A stretch of 64,000 nucleotides of DNA, taken from contig NC_089547.1 of the NCBI RefSeq assembly GCF_040115645.1, forward strand, positions 3,100,001 to 3,164,000. The letters are read 5' to 3'. Made by a program: the position numbers and the translations under genes. The notes below the pieces were generated by a model. The model was given only the letters and a program-made list of their open reading frames with translations, did no database searches and had not been told where the DNA came from. The stretch comes from Euwallacea fornicatus (taxonomy: Eukaryota > Arthropoda > Insecta > Coleoptera > Curculionidae). This document shows, piece after piece, positions 45,301 to 56,094 of the stretch (position 1 is its first letter; every line of letters starts with the position of its first letter).

Positions 45301-47402
45301 TGAATTGCGCTCCCGTCGTAAGTTATGTCCAACAGTTTCTCTTGAGTGGCTACAGGAGTGTCATATATCAACAATTTTATGTGATCCCACAGAAAAATAT
45401 CCAACGGGCTTAAATCGAGACTTCGTGTTGACCACCTGATCGGTTTGTTTCTTCCTATAAAACGCTCATAAAAAAGTTAGTTCGGACTATCCTGCACAGT
45501 TCGGGCAAAATATATAGTTGTATCGTCATATTGTCCCGTATAGCCACAGGAACGTATATGATTCCAGACCGAACTAGGCTAAGAATTTGTTTATAACAAA
45601 TTATATTCTGCTCGTGATAGTGATTTCACCTGCATTTACCCTGCACTTTATCCTTCAATAAATTAACTCAGATTTAACTTTGGGAAAAGTGAACGTATTT
45701 AAGCTAATTTTCTATAAATTAGAAAACTGCTTGGTAAACCAGCATTAGTATGAGTTATTATAGACATTACCAGCGAGCTGGTGTCTCACGCCAGGCTCTT
45801 GGCAATATTGATGGGGAATGGTACTAGAGGCGCCGTATTTTGTGCGCTAGAAAAATACTTAAAGATTGGAAATACGCTAGAAAAGCAAACTAATATTAAA
45901 ATAACTGCTAAAAAATTAATTGCCCCTGTTAACCCTAATACTTTTTATAGCGTACACAAATTCGTCGATACCACTTACAAATTGATGGTGGTTAGATAGT
46001 TTAGTAAGCAAACGACACGGGAATAATCGTTTCAGGCAGTACTTAGGAAGAGAAAGCAGATAAAGCTGAGTGAGGAAAACTAAATGGTAAAATAGAGAGA
46101 AAAACAGTGAAAACGTAGACGAAAATAAACCGTTCTTGGCAGTCCTCCAAGGACCCATGTGTAAGGAAATATTCCTTATGTCAAAATGAGAAAAAAGCTT
46201 CTGTAAGCAGGTTCCCAGAAGAACATCTTTTCTGAAATACGGGGTGTTAAAAAAAAACATTCTAGTTTCTTCGAAAGAGTTCGATGTATATCTGGACTCG
46301 CTTCATTTTTGCAGTAAAGGGTGCCGAAGGGAAAAATCCGTTTTGTGTTAATTTTTTAAAAAAGCTTTAATAAATATTTTCGTCGTTTAATAACAAGACT
46401 CTGGCGTACTTTTTATATGTAAATTAGACTTCCTCTATATACTTCAGGGGCGTGCCCACGCGCCAGATTTGTGGAAATTTTAGACAAACGCAGTAACGTC
46501 CGCCAGTTCTTTGCAGTTTTCATACTTACATGCTGCAAATTGAGCGAGTAAAACGGAATTCTTCAATTTCTTGATTTCTTTCGCGAATGTCTACGATTTT
46601 GAGATTCAGATGAAATTTCAAAATCCTGTAGATACCGTGATGAAATTAATGCTACTAAAAAAAATTAAAATGAATGGCAGTATCACTTTAAAATCGAGAT
46701 TTTTTAAAAATTACTATCTCCAACGAAGATAAATGAATCTAATCGGGCTCTGAGTGACTCCTGAATTCTTTAGAAAACACGAGGGTTAATTTTTTAACAC
46801 CTTGTATTTCGGGAATTTAGCGATTATATGTTTATAAAAACCTTTTTTCTTATTTTAATCGACCTTTTTAAAGTTTTTATTTTTACGAAACGCATTGTAT
46901 ATAAGTAGGTGCTAATGTTCTTCCAGGAGGATATTACGTTCAGGAGAGTTGTTCCTTTCCTTACTACAGTATTTTGCTTGGATTGTTCAATTATTGCACA
47001 TGTAGATTAAAGTTACTCCTTATGCGATTCTCTATTTTCAGTAAAGCTTGTAATGCGCGATAATGCGGTGAAAAAACAAATATGAATTCGATTTATCTTT
47101 GTCAACAGTATTTCCAGTAAAACGGCCACTTTAAAGCCAGCCCTTCTCCTTTTATACCTTTTAACCACTTGGGGGGTTGGCTACGTGGGTAGTACAAAAA
47201 CCTGGATAACTACATAATCACATAGTTGTTTGGTAAACTATTATGAGAACTCGTTACATTACACGCGAACTTACGTGGATGCATTAAGAAATCCATTCCC
47301 AGTGTCGGACACATTGCTGAACAGGTATTCCAGAATGACGAAAACCAAAATTAGAATAAAGAGCCCTTTGTAGGGCGTACTTTGCAGGAGGCAAGGGGGC
47401 AT
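42338..47402 (-). CDS. Beta-1,4-N-acetylgalactosaminyl/galactosyltransferase
   Basis: A Golgi type II membrane enzyme adding GalNAc (or Gal) in beta-1,4 linkage to GlcNAc on glycoproteins and glycolipids. Exons (minus): 47402-47275, 44197-43824, 43699-43441, 42962-42798, 42747-42529 and 42479-42338; 1287 nt, 428 residues. A 13-residue cytosolic tail (MPPCLLQSTPYKG) precedes one membrane span (about 14-28), then an Asn-rich stem. Catalytic motifs: VVVPFRYRGEHL, FHDVDLLPED with metal-binding DVD (278-280), FGGVSA, WGWGGEDDD (338-346), and MLTH, the family's metal-binding M-x-x-H. Ile315 replaces the Tyr that enforces UDP-Gal use in vertebrate enzymes, so GalNAc transfer is predicted, as for fly beta4GalNAcTA. 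Intron 1 (3.1 kb) holds transposon fossils. Confidence 0.93.
44819..45222 (+). pseudogene. mariner-type transposase remnant
   Basis: The C-terminal half of a mariner-family transposase, broken by stops and at least one frameshift. Readable blocks: NLYNETLKKL, AIRRKRSGKL, HNAVTH (from the DNARPH catalytic block), the hallmark LPYSPDLSPCDFHIFGPL (contains the third catalytic Asp of DD34D), GRRFESDA, and LLKQWDMCPNCRGGYL near the end. Lies in intron 1 of the glycosyltransferase gene, in the opposite orientation. Inactive. Confidence 0.85.
45240..45480 (-). pseudogene. Second DDE-transposase remnant
   Basis: A minus-strand frame reads RFIGRNKPIRW, then SLDLSPLDIFLWDHIKLLIYDTPV. This is the C-terminal catalytic block of a mariner/Tc-like DDE transposase of the kind with RSPDLTPLDFFLWG. 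It differs from, and runs opposite to, the neighbouring mariner fragment. Stops flank it on both sides. It lies within the glycosyltransferase intron 1. Confidence 0.7.
46234..46810. mobile_element. 577-bp MITE with GAAATAC..GGTGTTAAAAAA ends
   Basis: The left end at 46234 (GAAATACGGGGTGTTAAAAA) is matched by the reverse complement of 46786-46810 (GAAATACAAGGTGTTAAAAA) with two mismatches. The inner part has no open frame. This is a third insertion in the same intron of the glycosyltransferase gene. Confidence 0.65.
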
Positions 47403-47409
47403 AGCCCTC

Positions 47410-47430
47410 CTACATATTTTGCCCCAGCAT
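47410..47430 (-). other. Upstream ORF in glycosyltransferase 5' UTR
   Basis: A six-codon frame (MLGQNM, stop) on the minus strand ends 7 nt before the main ATG at 47402, in a different frame. A likely acceptor (ttccttgcag) ends at 47470, so the 5' UTR exon is probably 47403-47469 and would include this uORF. It could lower translation of the main frame. Confidence 0.4.
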
Positions 47431-50400
47431 TTGCGCTGCTTTTTCTGCTTTCAACAGCAAGGATTTCGTCTGCAAGGAAAACGATATTTTAATATTATTT
47501 ATGTACTAAAATCGTTACTTTTACTAGTAGTAGTGGTCATTGATCTTTAGGTCTTTCTTTCTTTGAAGATATTTATAAGTACATTTATACATAATAAATT
47601 GGATTATTTAGCTTATCGATGAAACTCTTGGAATAGGATTACGTTGGGAAATTGAAAGAGGGAATGTTTTGCGGGTCTGGTTATGTACAGAGGGTGTAGC
47701 ACGATCAAGTTATGAGGGTTCTTTTCCATTTTTCCTGGATTTGCACCAATCTTATTGCATTACAAAATATAAAATAAACTGGAATTTGTGGCAAAATAAA
47801 GAAGTATTTTGAACGGGAAAAAATGAAAATTTCGGTTAAGAAACCCTCTGCGCCCACTTTTTTATTAATGCGAAAAACCACAAAAACGCTCCTATGGTTT
47901 GTTTATAAAAAATTGGAGGTTTCCACTGGTTATCGGTGGTGGGTGTGTTAGTGCTTAGTAAATTAGCATCATGCGTGCATTACCTGCACGCATGTAAAAG
48001 AGACGTGAGTTTTTAGCCGTTCGTTAAACGCAAAAATTAAAAGCTATTCAAACTTGTCTGTAATATTATTGTGAAATTTTATTGCACAGAATCATTGAAC
48101 AACATCCAACTACAAAAGCTTCTTTACAACGCTTTATCTGCCAGACCGTATCGATTGGACGCGTTTAAAGCAAATTAGCACTTCAAGAACTAATTGCCTT
48201 ACAACTGTTAGTCCGGACTGCTCTAACATCCTGGGAAATTGAGAATTTTATTGAGTTTAATACAATTCTCAAGCGCAATTAATTAAATCAAAAGCAAATC
48301 AAATTACGTTGTAAATGGAACAATATAGGAAATCGTTCAGTTGGAAATTACCCAAATACCATCAGTACTTACTAAAGCAGATCCGATTTATATAAGTACT
48401 TAGTTATCGTTGGAATGTGTGATTACTGCATCATCCAGGTAATAATGCTACAATACAATCACCATTTGCCTCAAAGCGATTTCTAAGATGATCGTGATTA
48501 AAACTAGAGAAACTTGTTGGATAGATACTAATTTCAATATGATTCCTGTAAAATTGTGCAACATGAAGCCCCGTCGCCATTACGATTTTTGAAGAAAAGC
48601 AAAATGAAAGCAATGAAAAAACAAAATGAACAACGCAAAAACAATATCGCCCATGAGAACAGAAAATGTCAATGGTAAGAGGTTATCTCTATGGGTACAA
48701 CGTCTTTCATATTTAAATCTCTTGAATTGAATTTAAATTAGTTTTTTGCTTCCAACAAACCTATCGCTACTGATCAATAAGTAATCGTCACGTCGAAGTC
48801 GAACTGCATACAAACCCAGACTTAAAGGGTCTTAATGCCCTACCTTTTCCTTAGGAAACTTTTCTCTTCTCATGGAAATATTATGCTATAAAAGAATTTC
48901 CCGCAAAAGCTTTAGATATGCCAATTAGCTTTCACGCTCATATTCGAAAATTGTATGCTTGTTAGGGTTTCCAAGTTAAAGTGCCCTTAACACGAAATGG
49001 CTCTCATAGAAAACAGAACACATTCAATTATGCAAAGTCGTCCTTATTCGCCTTATTATTTCTTTTTTCGCCTTGAACTTTCCGGAATGGCAAAATGCTG
49101 GAAAAGTGCCTTAAATTATTGATGTGTAAAAATTCTGTTTTATCCAGGGATCTTGCTGGACTTGCTTGTTGCTTATTTTAAGTAAAAAGAAATTTGAATT
49201 GAGAAAAACTGAAAGATAATTTGGGCCAAGAAGGCAGATTTTCCATCGATTTGTTTTGATCCAATGATGGAAAACTCGTGAATTTGTCTTTGAAAGATAA
49301 ATTATGGCAAAATAATCTTATTGTGACGAACACCTTTGGAACATTATAGGTACACAAATATAACAACATATCTAAGATCCAATATATCAAAACCTTGATA
49401 GCCTTACCCACCGTATAATATAAACGCTGAAATCGAAGTAGTGAATTATTTATCCCCCGGCGTTTTATCGAAATTATCCTCTTTTAAAGCTAACACGATT
49501 ATGACGTATTGGCCTTAAGGGCTTCCCATTCTTCTCAGTTCTCATCTCAAATCTCCACCGTTGGACCATCCATTTAGAGTTTATTTTTTCTTAATAAAAA
49601 GCTCTGGAGAGTGATCCGAATTTCCAAAAAAAGTATAGAAAATTGTATGTAGAAATCTATTTTATAACTAGATTTTTCAACAAATAAAAATATACTATAC
49701 AGGATGTTATATTAAAAAAAAATCAATGTTCCACTAATCGAAGGGAGAACCAACTTGTGAAATTAACAACAAATTAATAATTTTACTCTAAATGAGCATT
49801 AGAAAATGGTACTTTTCTACCAATTTACTTACCTTCTCCCTCCACCCGTTTTGGAAATCGCAGAGCTGCAGGGACGTAAATAAGACATTGAGTATAGAAA
49901 ATGAAAAATTAATCATTTCTGGATTGCAGAATCTTTTAGCTTTCAATTTATTTTAAAATATTTACTATTCTGCACAATACAGCTTGATGGATTATTTATC
50001 TACTTCCTTATTCTAATATTTTCAATACGGAACTGATCGCGTGCCAGATTTATTTCGCTATTCCACCCTTGCCACCCTAATGAGCTTCTGATTAATTATG
50101 TGAACCAAAGTAGCCTATTTGATAGAGGTACCTCTGCTTCTAATATGTGTAAAATTCTGATATCCTGTTTAAACAATTAAATCGAGTTTATCATTAAGAA
50201 TCGGAATGGGATCATTTTAATAATTATTTGCATAATTCTTACTACGGCGTCAAGGAATTTGCAAGCAAATTTGTAGTGTTTATTGCTGGTAATCTCTGAC
50301 AGGGGTAAAAGAGAAGAAAACGCACTCTTTTCTATAGGAAAATCGCAGACGTTTCTGGTTTCTCTCTTATTTGAGAACATAGAGCAAAATTATTTGTTGA

Positions 50401-50479
50401 GCCCGTTCCTGGTCTCGGCCCTGCCTCAGGCTATTTTAATCTATAGCGGACATTAATTATACAAGGTGTTCGATATGCA

Positions 50480-50610
50480 TTTGCACCAACGAACTTTACA
50501 CGAGTTTACCTTCAACTCGTTTTATTGATCAATTTTTCATGTAATTTTTGATAGTAAACGGAATTCGGGGGGTAAAGTCGTGTCAAATCAGTTGGTGCAA
50601 CAATCTCCTA
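50480..50610. repeat. Imperfect palindrome, ~130 bp
   Basis: TGCACCAACGAACTTTACACGAG on the left is matched in inverted form by CGTGTCAAATCAGTTGGTGCA on the right (TGCACCAAC / GTTGGTGCA exact). The centre is AT-rich. Probably a small fold-back transposon; an ACAAGGTGTT end lies just outside on the left. Confidence 0.5.
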
Positions 50611-53329
50611 CGACGTCTAAATATTTTCAGATGTGATAGTCCTGATTTTACGCGGAAAATTGCATATGAAGGTGTCTAACATGTTTGTACTGAGATTATG
50701 AAATAAGTGCTATTTTCAGGTTTTCTAAAAATTTTTGATCCATAGTTACTGAAAAAGTTCTAAAAATAGCTATTAAAAAAGAAGTAAATTTAATTGGTGT
50801 GTGTACGAAATTCCAATTTTATATCCCGAAAACCGAATAAACTTTTCACAGTATTAGTTTTTTACAAAAACCGTTAATGTATTGCGGCAGGAATAAGTAT
50901 TTGTACAGGAAACGTCGCTAGATTTTTTAAATTATTTAAATTTTTATTCTTGCAGCAATGCAGTGATTGAAAGTAGAACTTACGCATAGGAAGATACTCG
51001 GGAGCATTCGACATTTTTTTCATTTTAGATGTCAAGGGTAAGTAATATTCGAAAGAAAGATGGCGTTATATTGCGAAATGTCACTTTGTTGGCACAAGTG
51101 ACAACCGCAAAAATGTCTAAAATCTCACTCAATTTCCGTAATATGTGTAATAACTGTATTATTTTAAATTTATTTTGTGGCATAAATCCAACTTAAGATA
51201 GATTTTACTTCATCCTCCAAGAACACTATATTAAATTTATATTAATATCAACCAACAGACAAATATCAATTAATCACAAGCCGCCATCTTTGTTTAACGA
51301 TGGCTTCTCAAGTATGATTAATGTCTCGCTTTTACTTATATTGAGAGGCACTAGTTAAGTATTAATCAGAGTACCTACATAATTTTCCCATTTTATGTAA
51401 GTCAAAGTTTAAAGATTCTTCAATAAGTACTCATTTTTTCTAAATTACTTGTAAAAATATGTAGGCACCTGGTTTCTATCTCTTAAATGATGGAAAAAAT
51501 GCAAATAACTAAATCATTTAAAATGTCTAATTTCCATGACACTTGCAGGGCGTGGAAGCTTAAACCTCTGTTTTAACTTTATTTATTTACGAAAAACTAA
51601 AATTTTTGATCTGGAGTTGTACCCGGAACTTCTTTAAGTCGTGCTTTGGTGGAAAACTTCAAGAAATGTATAGATAACTTCCATGTATTGTAATATGATA
51701 AAGAATATATGGTTGTGGGTAGTTCCATCAATTATCAAAATAATCCAACATGCAGATTAATTTTATGTTTAATAAGTTACTTTAGAAAAAAAAGAAATTT
51801 CATTCTTTGGCGCTCCATGTTTAGAAATAAGACGTTTGCGAGAATGTTATTATTAAAATGTTTTTTTCTTCAGTTATTTAGGGGTATCGAGCCACTGTAA
51901 CGTGATCATATTACCCCGGTATACACTTTTGACACCATAAATTTACATAAACCCTCGGACAGCATGTGTGCTAAGATTATGTAAATACATATATGAATAG
52001 ATTCGATTATGTGAAAAATTAGTAGTTACAAGTTTGAAATTCTTCAGAGCATTTTTTGTATAAAAATGTCCTTTTCTTGCTTCTGAAACATTGCGCTGCA
52101 ATATTCGTTCTGAAGCTCTTTTTTCTTTAAGTCTTATTTTTCAGGGAGAGCATTCTAATCTCATAATCTTTTTCAGCACTAGAAATAGCCGTAAAAGTTC
52201 TTCTCGGAGAATAATTTTTATTGTCTTTATAGGATTTTTTCCGTTTACTCCTTGGTATGTGAAAGGGTTGCAAGTCAAAAATAAAAATCGAAAATTCAGT
52301 TCTCGTCGAATATCCCCGAAAATTATTGATATTTTTTTAATTTTAAAGCCCGCATATTTTTGAACTCCAAAATGTGCAGTTTTTTCTTATTTAATAAAAC
52401 CCGTATCTTTTATGATTGCCGCGATCCTCATGGTTGAGCTCCAGAAACGAATACCTTATATATTTGGAAATATTTATTCAAGTTGTGGACATAATTGGAA
52501 GATACTTCTGAGACAACGACAAATAGAAACGTCAATAATTACTTTAAAGCTCTATTCTGCAACAAGTTGCCCTCAAAGCATTTACGACCGAGAAATAAAA
52601 AATGACTAATGTGAAAAACCTATTATGATGTTGACGAACATCAGAGAGTCAACGCATTTCCTTTGATTTAAAATCGTATTCACTGGCACACAAAGAGAGA
52701 AAATTGAGCACATAAAGTGAAAATGGTGCAATAGAAAATGTATTTTTTATTCCGTGGGGTGTGTTTGCATAATGAAATTGCTGCCTTCACTTCGCAACTT
52801 TTCTCCCCTTTTTACTAAATCTGGAAACGTCGCATATTAGTTCCTATCGTGTATCGATTTTCAATACCGATCAGCTGTACCCTTTACAAAGGGCAAGTAG
52901 TACGACATCACTTCATAAATGATTCAGTCGAAGGTTAGTGCGTCGATGAGATGGACGTGCGTAATGCGCGCTTCATTAATAATCCAGAAAACCGGGTTTT
53001 CTTTTGTTTTAAAGACTTGTGAGTTACGCCGTTAGTGTATACATGACTTATTAAGTGAAAATGGACGGTTTTTAACGGGTTTAATTATCATTTTGTGAGT
53101 GAGAGTGGATGTTGCTGACGTAATTCTGACTCATCCTTTTGGTGCTCGAGGGTAAATTTGGGTTGTTGTTTCTCGCGGGTTACAATTAAGTTTTGTCAGA
53201 TCAATGGCAACGACGTAACTAGAATTTTGGATGAAAATCGAAATTATTTTGTAATTTTAGCTCTTCTGGAAGAAACTTGACCGAAGAGGATTATTGTAAC
53301 TTGAGCGGTTTTGAAAATCCATTTTTTTG

Positions 53330-53660
53330 TGCTTTAGGTCTCCATCATGTACACTTCTATTTGAAGTCGAAATTAATTCGAAACTCTAATTGTTTTGAAG
53401 ATTTTTTTATCAACAATTAATATTGAATTTTTTAGGAATGATTTTTTTTCTTACTTCAGGTCTCAACTGTGTACGCTTCTCTTTCAAGTCGAAATTAATT
53501 CGAAACTCTAATTATTTTGAAGTTTTTTTTTATCAACAATTAATATTGAATTTTTTAGGAATGATTTTTTTTCTTATTTCAGGTCCCAACTGTATACGCC
53601 ACTCCTTCAAGTCGAAATTAATTCGAAACTCTAATTGTTTTGAAGATTTTCAAATTTTTT
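53330..53660 (+). repeat. 123-bp direct tandem repeat, ~2.7 copies
   Basis: The block AAGTCGAAATTAATTCGAAA starts at 53364, 53486 and 53609, and CAACAATTAATATTGAA recurs at 53411 and 53534, giving a period of 122-123 bp. Copies are over 90 percent alike by eye, so the array is recent or kept alike. Each unit contains the palindromic core TTCGAATTAATTTCGA-like segment. The 134-codon frame across it is a by-product. Confidence 0.85.
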
Positions 53661-54085
53661 TCCAGGTATTAAAATTCACTTTGTTGTTTTTGCATGCCAT
53701 TTTGTGTGCTCAATTCTCTGGTTTTGAACTGCCATTTCTTCTGCTAAATTATTATCATATTTACATCAATTTATATTTTATTTTATATATATATAATTAT
53801 GTATTTAAAACGTCCCTCAATTGGTGAGTTATTTAAAGTGGAAAATTGATTAAAAAGCTTCCATATTATTTTCAAGATTTGAAGACGAGAATTTTTGCCA
53901 TTTTATTCTTCTGTGTTCTGTAGGGTGCGATAAGGCAAATTAATATTTGAAAAAAATCAAATATTGGAAACTGTAAATTCAGCATCAAATAATGGGTAAG
54001 AAAGTTTCTCAAATTTAAAAAACTCACCTAATATCAAATACAGTTCGGCCGACGATCATCCATTGCAAGGGAAATTGCATTCAAT

Positions 54086-54558
54086 CTACCGGAAACTCAT
54101 TAACCTAGTTTCCATATTCCTGCAAAAACACTCGGAATAATACATGTATCGGATAGCCAGGAGCCTGCAGCCTACAACCCCGACAACGGAGATAGAACTA
54201 TATTTTCTTGAATGATTTTTCGGTACTGTACGCCACGCGTCGCAGCATGGCCTGTGCGCTTCTGCAGATCTCATTGGCCAAAATCCTGCCGCGATGAGGA
54301 GTAGGTGGACAAATTCGTAACGATCCGCGTTTCGACATACGTCCTGCTGGAAACTGGGATGGAAACTGTTGTAGAATGAAGCTTCTCCGGGAAATGCATC
54401 CTGTCTTGACCCTGGACGAGTCTAATGAAAGTTGTATTAGCCGGGCCTCCCGGGTCGGCACACATTCCCCAGGATGCATCAAGCATGTACTGTTTGTGTA
54501 TTCTGGAATATCGATTCGGAATACACAACGGGTTTTAAAATGTATGAAGAACATTTAA
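54086..54558. other. Higher-GC island, open in several frames
   Basis: About 470 bp that is visibly more GC- and CpG-rich than its surroundings, with overlapping open frames on both strands (minus 118 and 85 codons, plus 60 codons and several shorter). Plus-strand frames contain protein-like strings broken by stops (LQGKLHSIYRKLINLVSIFL; FSVLYATRRSMACALLQISL). No family was recognised. It may be a decayed coding or transposon segment, an exon of an unknown gene, or a structured noncoding RNA. Confidence 0.4.
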
Positions 54559-56094
54559 TCCGAAATTACTAGGTGGAAAGCTTCAAATTTTTCTCTTATT
54601 AAAACAACCAGAAGTAAATGAGTAAAATGAGTCTGACCTCTTTCTGTTTATTTTCCTTAAAGTTTCGAAATAACTTTGTTTCCCTTACTATTTTATTATG
54701 GTTTGTTCGAATTCAACGTAAAAACCAGCTACCTCCATAAAATTGCTTCACACATAGTGCATCCAAGGTAAGGATGTCCACCCCGCGGGTCTCATAATCA
54801 GTAATAAACATTGTTTATATTAAATGGGAGAAAAGCTGTCTTTTACTCGCTCGTAGTCATTTTATAACATACATAATCAATCATAAAATGCAAAAAAAAG
54901 AAAAGCATACATATGAAAATGCTCCAATTGAGCGATTAAAGGCAGCAGGAAGTAGCTTGTCTTGTTTGTCTTGTAAAGCAACGAGAGTTGAGAATGGTCC
55001 AGTTGTGACAATTGTCTTTCCATCTTGTTTGAATTTGTTGGTCTTTCAGTTATTCTTGTCGTGTGTGCATTTGCATGGTAATTCATGGGGTGTTTGTAAG
55101 TATTGTTTAGTTATTTGCCTTGTATTTATTCTCGGTACGAGTTGGTAGTTAAAGAAGACTTATTATATTTTTGTTGTAGTGCTTGTACTGATTTTTTAAA
55201 TCTTGATATCAACGGCGGAATGTTTTGCCCTTTTAGTATTTTTTATTATTATGTTTCGAACGGATTTAGCGAATTTGAAATGTCTTTTGTTACTCTCTAG
55301 TAGGTTAAATTCAGTATATTCAATATTCAATGAGCCAAAAACCGCCTGTATATTGCTGAATATATGCTGCTTGGAGTGTAAAAGAGAAGAAGTGCGAATT
55401 CGTGGCGAAATATGTTTTATAATAATGCAGAATATCTGGACAATGTGGTGGATGCGCCGGAAAACTTTGTATCCCATTCCAGACAGTATCTATGTTGTCC
55501 CTTTAAAATAACTCATTCCGCGAAATCCTAAATTAGACATCAACCAAATGAACAATGTTGAAAAAAGTTTCTAGGAGTCAACACTGTTTATTCAATTTTA
55601 GGGTGTTGAACCTCTACAACCTTGATGATTCGAATTTTGGTGAAATTATCGAAATTTAAGTTGACTTAATCTACTTGTCACATTGCGCTATAAAAGTCTA
55701 TTCTTCTGCATATTCAATGAAATCGTCCCGATTTTTAAATATTTAACGCGCTTTTATTTCATTTCTTCATTTAAACACCTCTTCGAACCCCACGAGTTTC
55801 GACGTCCTATGGTTCTTGTCGGGGTGGTTTAGGGGTTACAAAAAAAAAATATGTAATAATCTAGTTCATTTCCACATTTAGTAGATAGCATATACATTTT
55901 CTAAAGGGTCCAATACATCAAGCGTTACAAGGTAAATCACATATTACACGTTATTATTACACGAAAATAATTGCGCATACCACATCAACTAAGTATAATC
56001 TCGTAAGATTACAGAGTGCATTGTTGCTAATATTGGCCTTGTTTCGAAACATTTAATAGTTTAAAAACATATTTTTACTTGGGGAAAAATACGA

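Larger units (their letters stand above)
47470..56094. other. 8.6-kb region without an assigned gene
   Basis: Mostly AT-rich DNA with no recognisable protein family on either strand. It holds transposon-like ends (TACAGGATGTTA near 49,698; ACAAGGTGTTCG near 50,462), a palindromic element (50,480-50,610), a fragment near 52,412-52,455 resembling 12,776-12,815, the 123-bp tandem repeat at 53,330-53,660, and the higher-GC island at 54,086-54,558. It also includes the promoter side of the glycosyltransferase gene. Confidence 0.45.

Noticed and set aside
45781..46260. Overlapping plus 72-codon and minus 114-codon frames
   Set aside because: They lie in glycosyltransferase intron 1 next to transposon fossils and show no recognisable domain.
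53423..53827. 134-codon hydrophobic frame
   Set aside because: Created by the 123-bp tandem repeat; the internal protein repeat simply mirrors the DNA repeat.
54198..54554. 118-codon minus frame with several Cys, considered as a cystine-knot hormone
   Set aside because: No signal peptide, and the Cys spacing does not fit trunk, spaetzle or glycoprotein hormones; kept only as part of the higher-GC island.
55196..55511. Overlapping 93- and 102-codon frames on both strands
   Set aside because: No similarity, no splice context; mutual shadows in AT-rich DNA.
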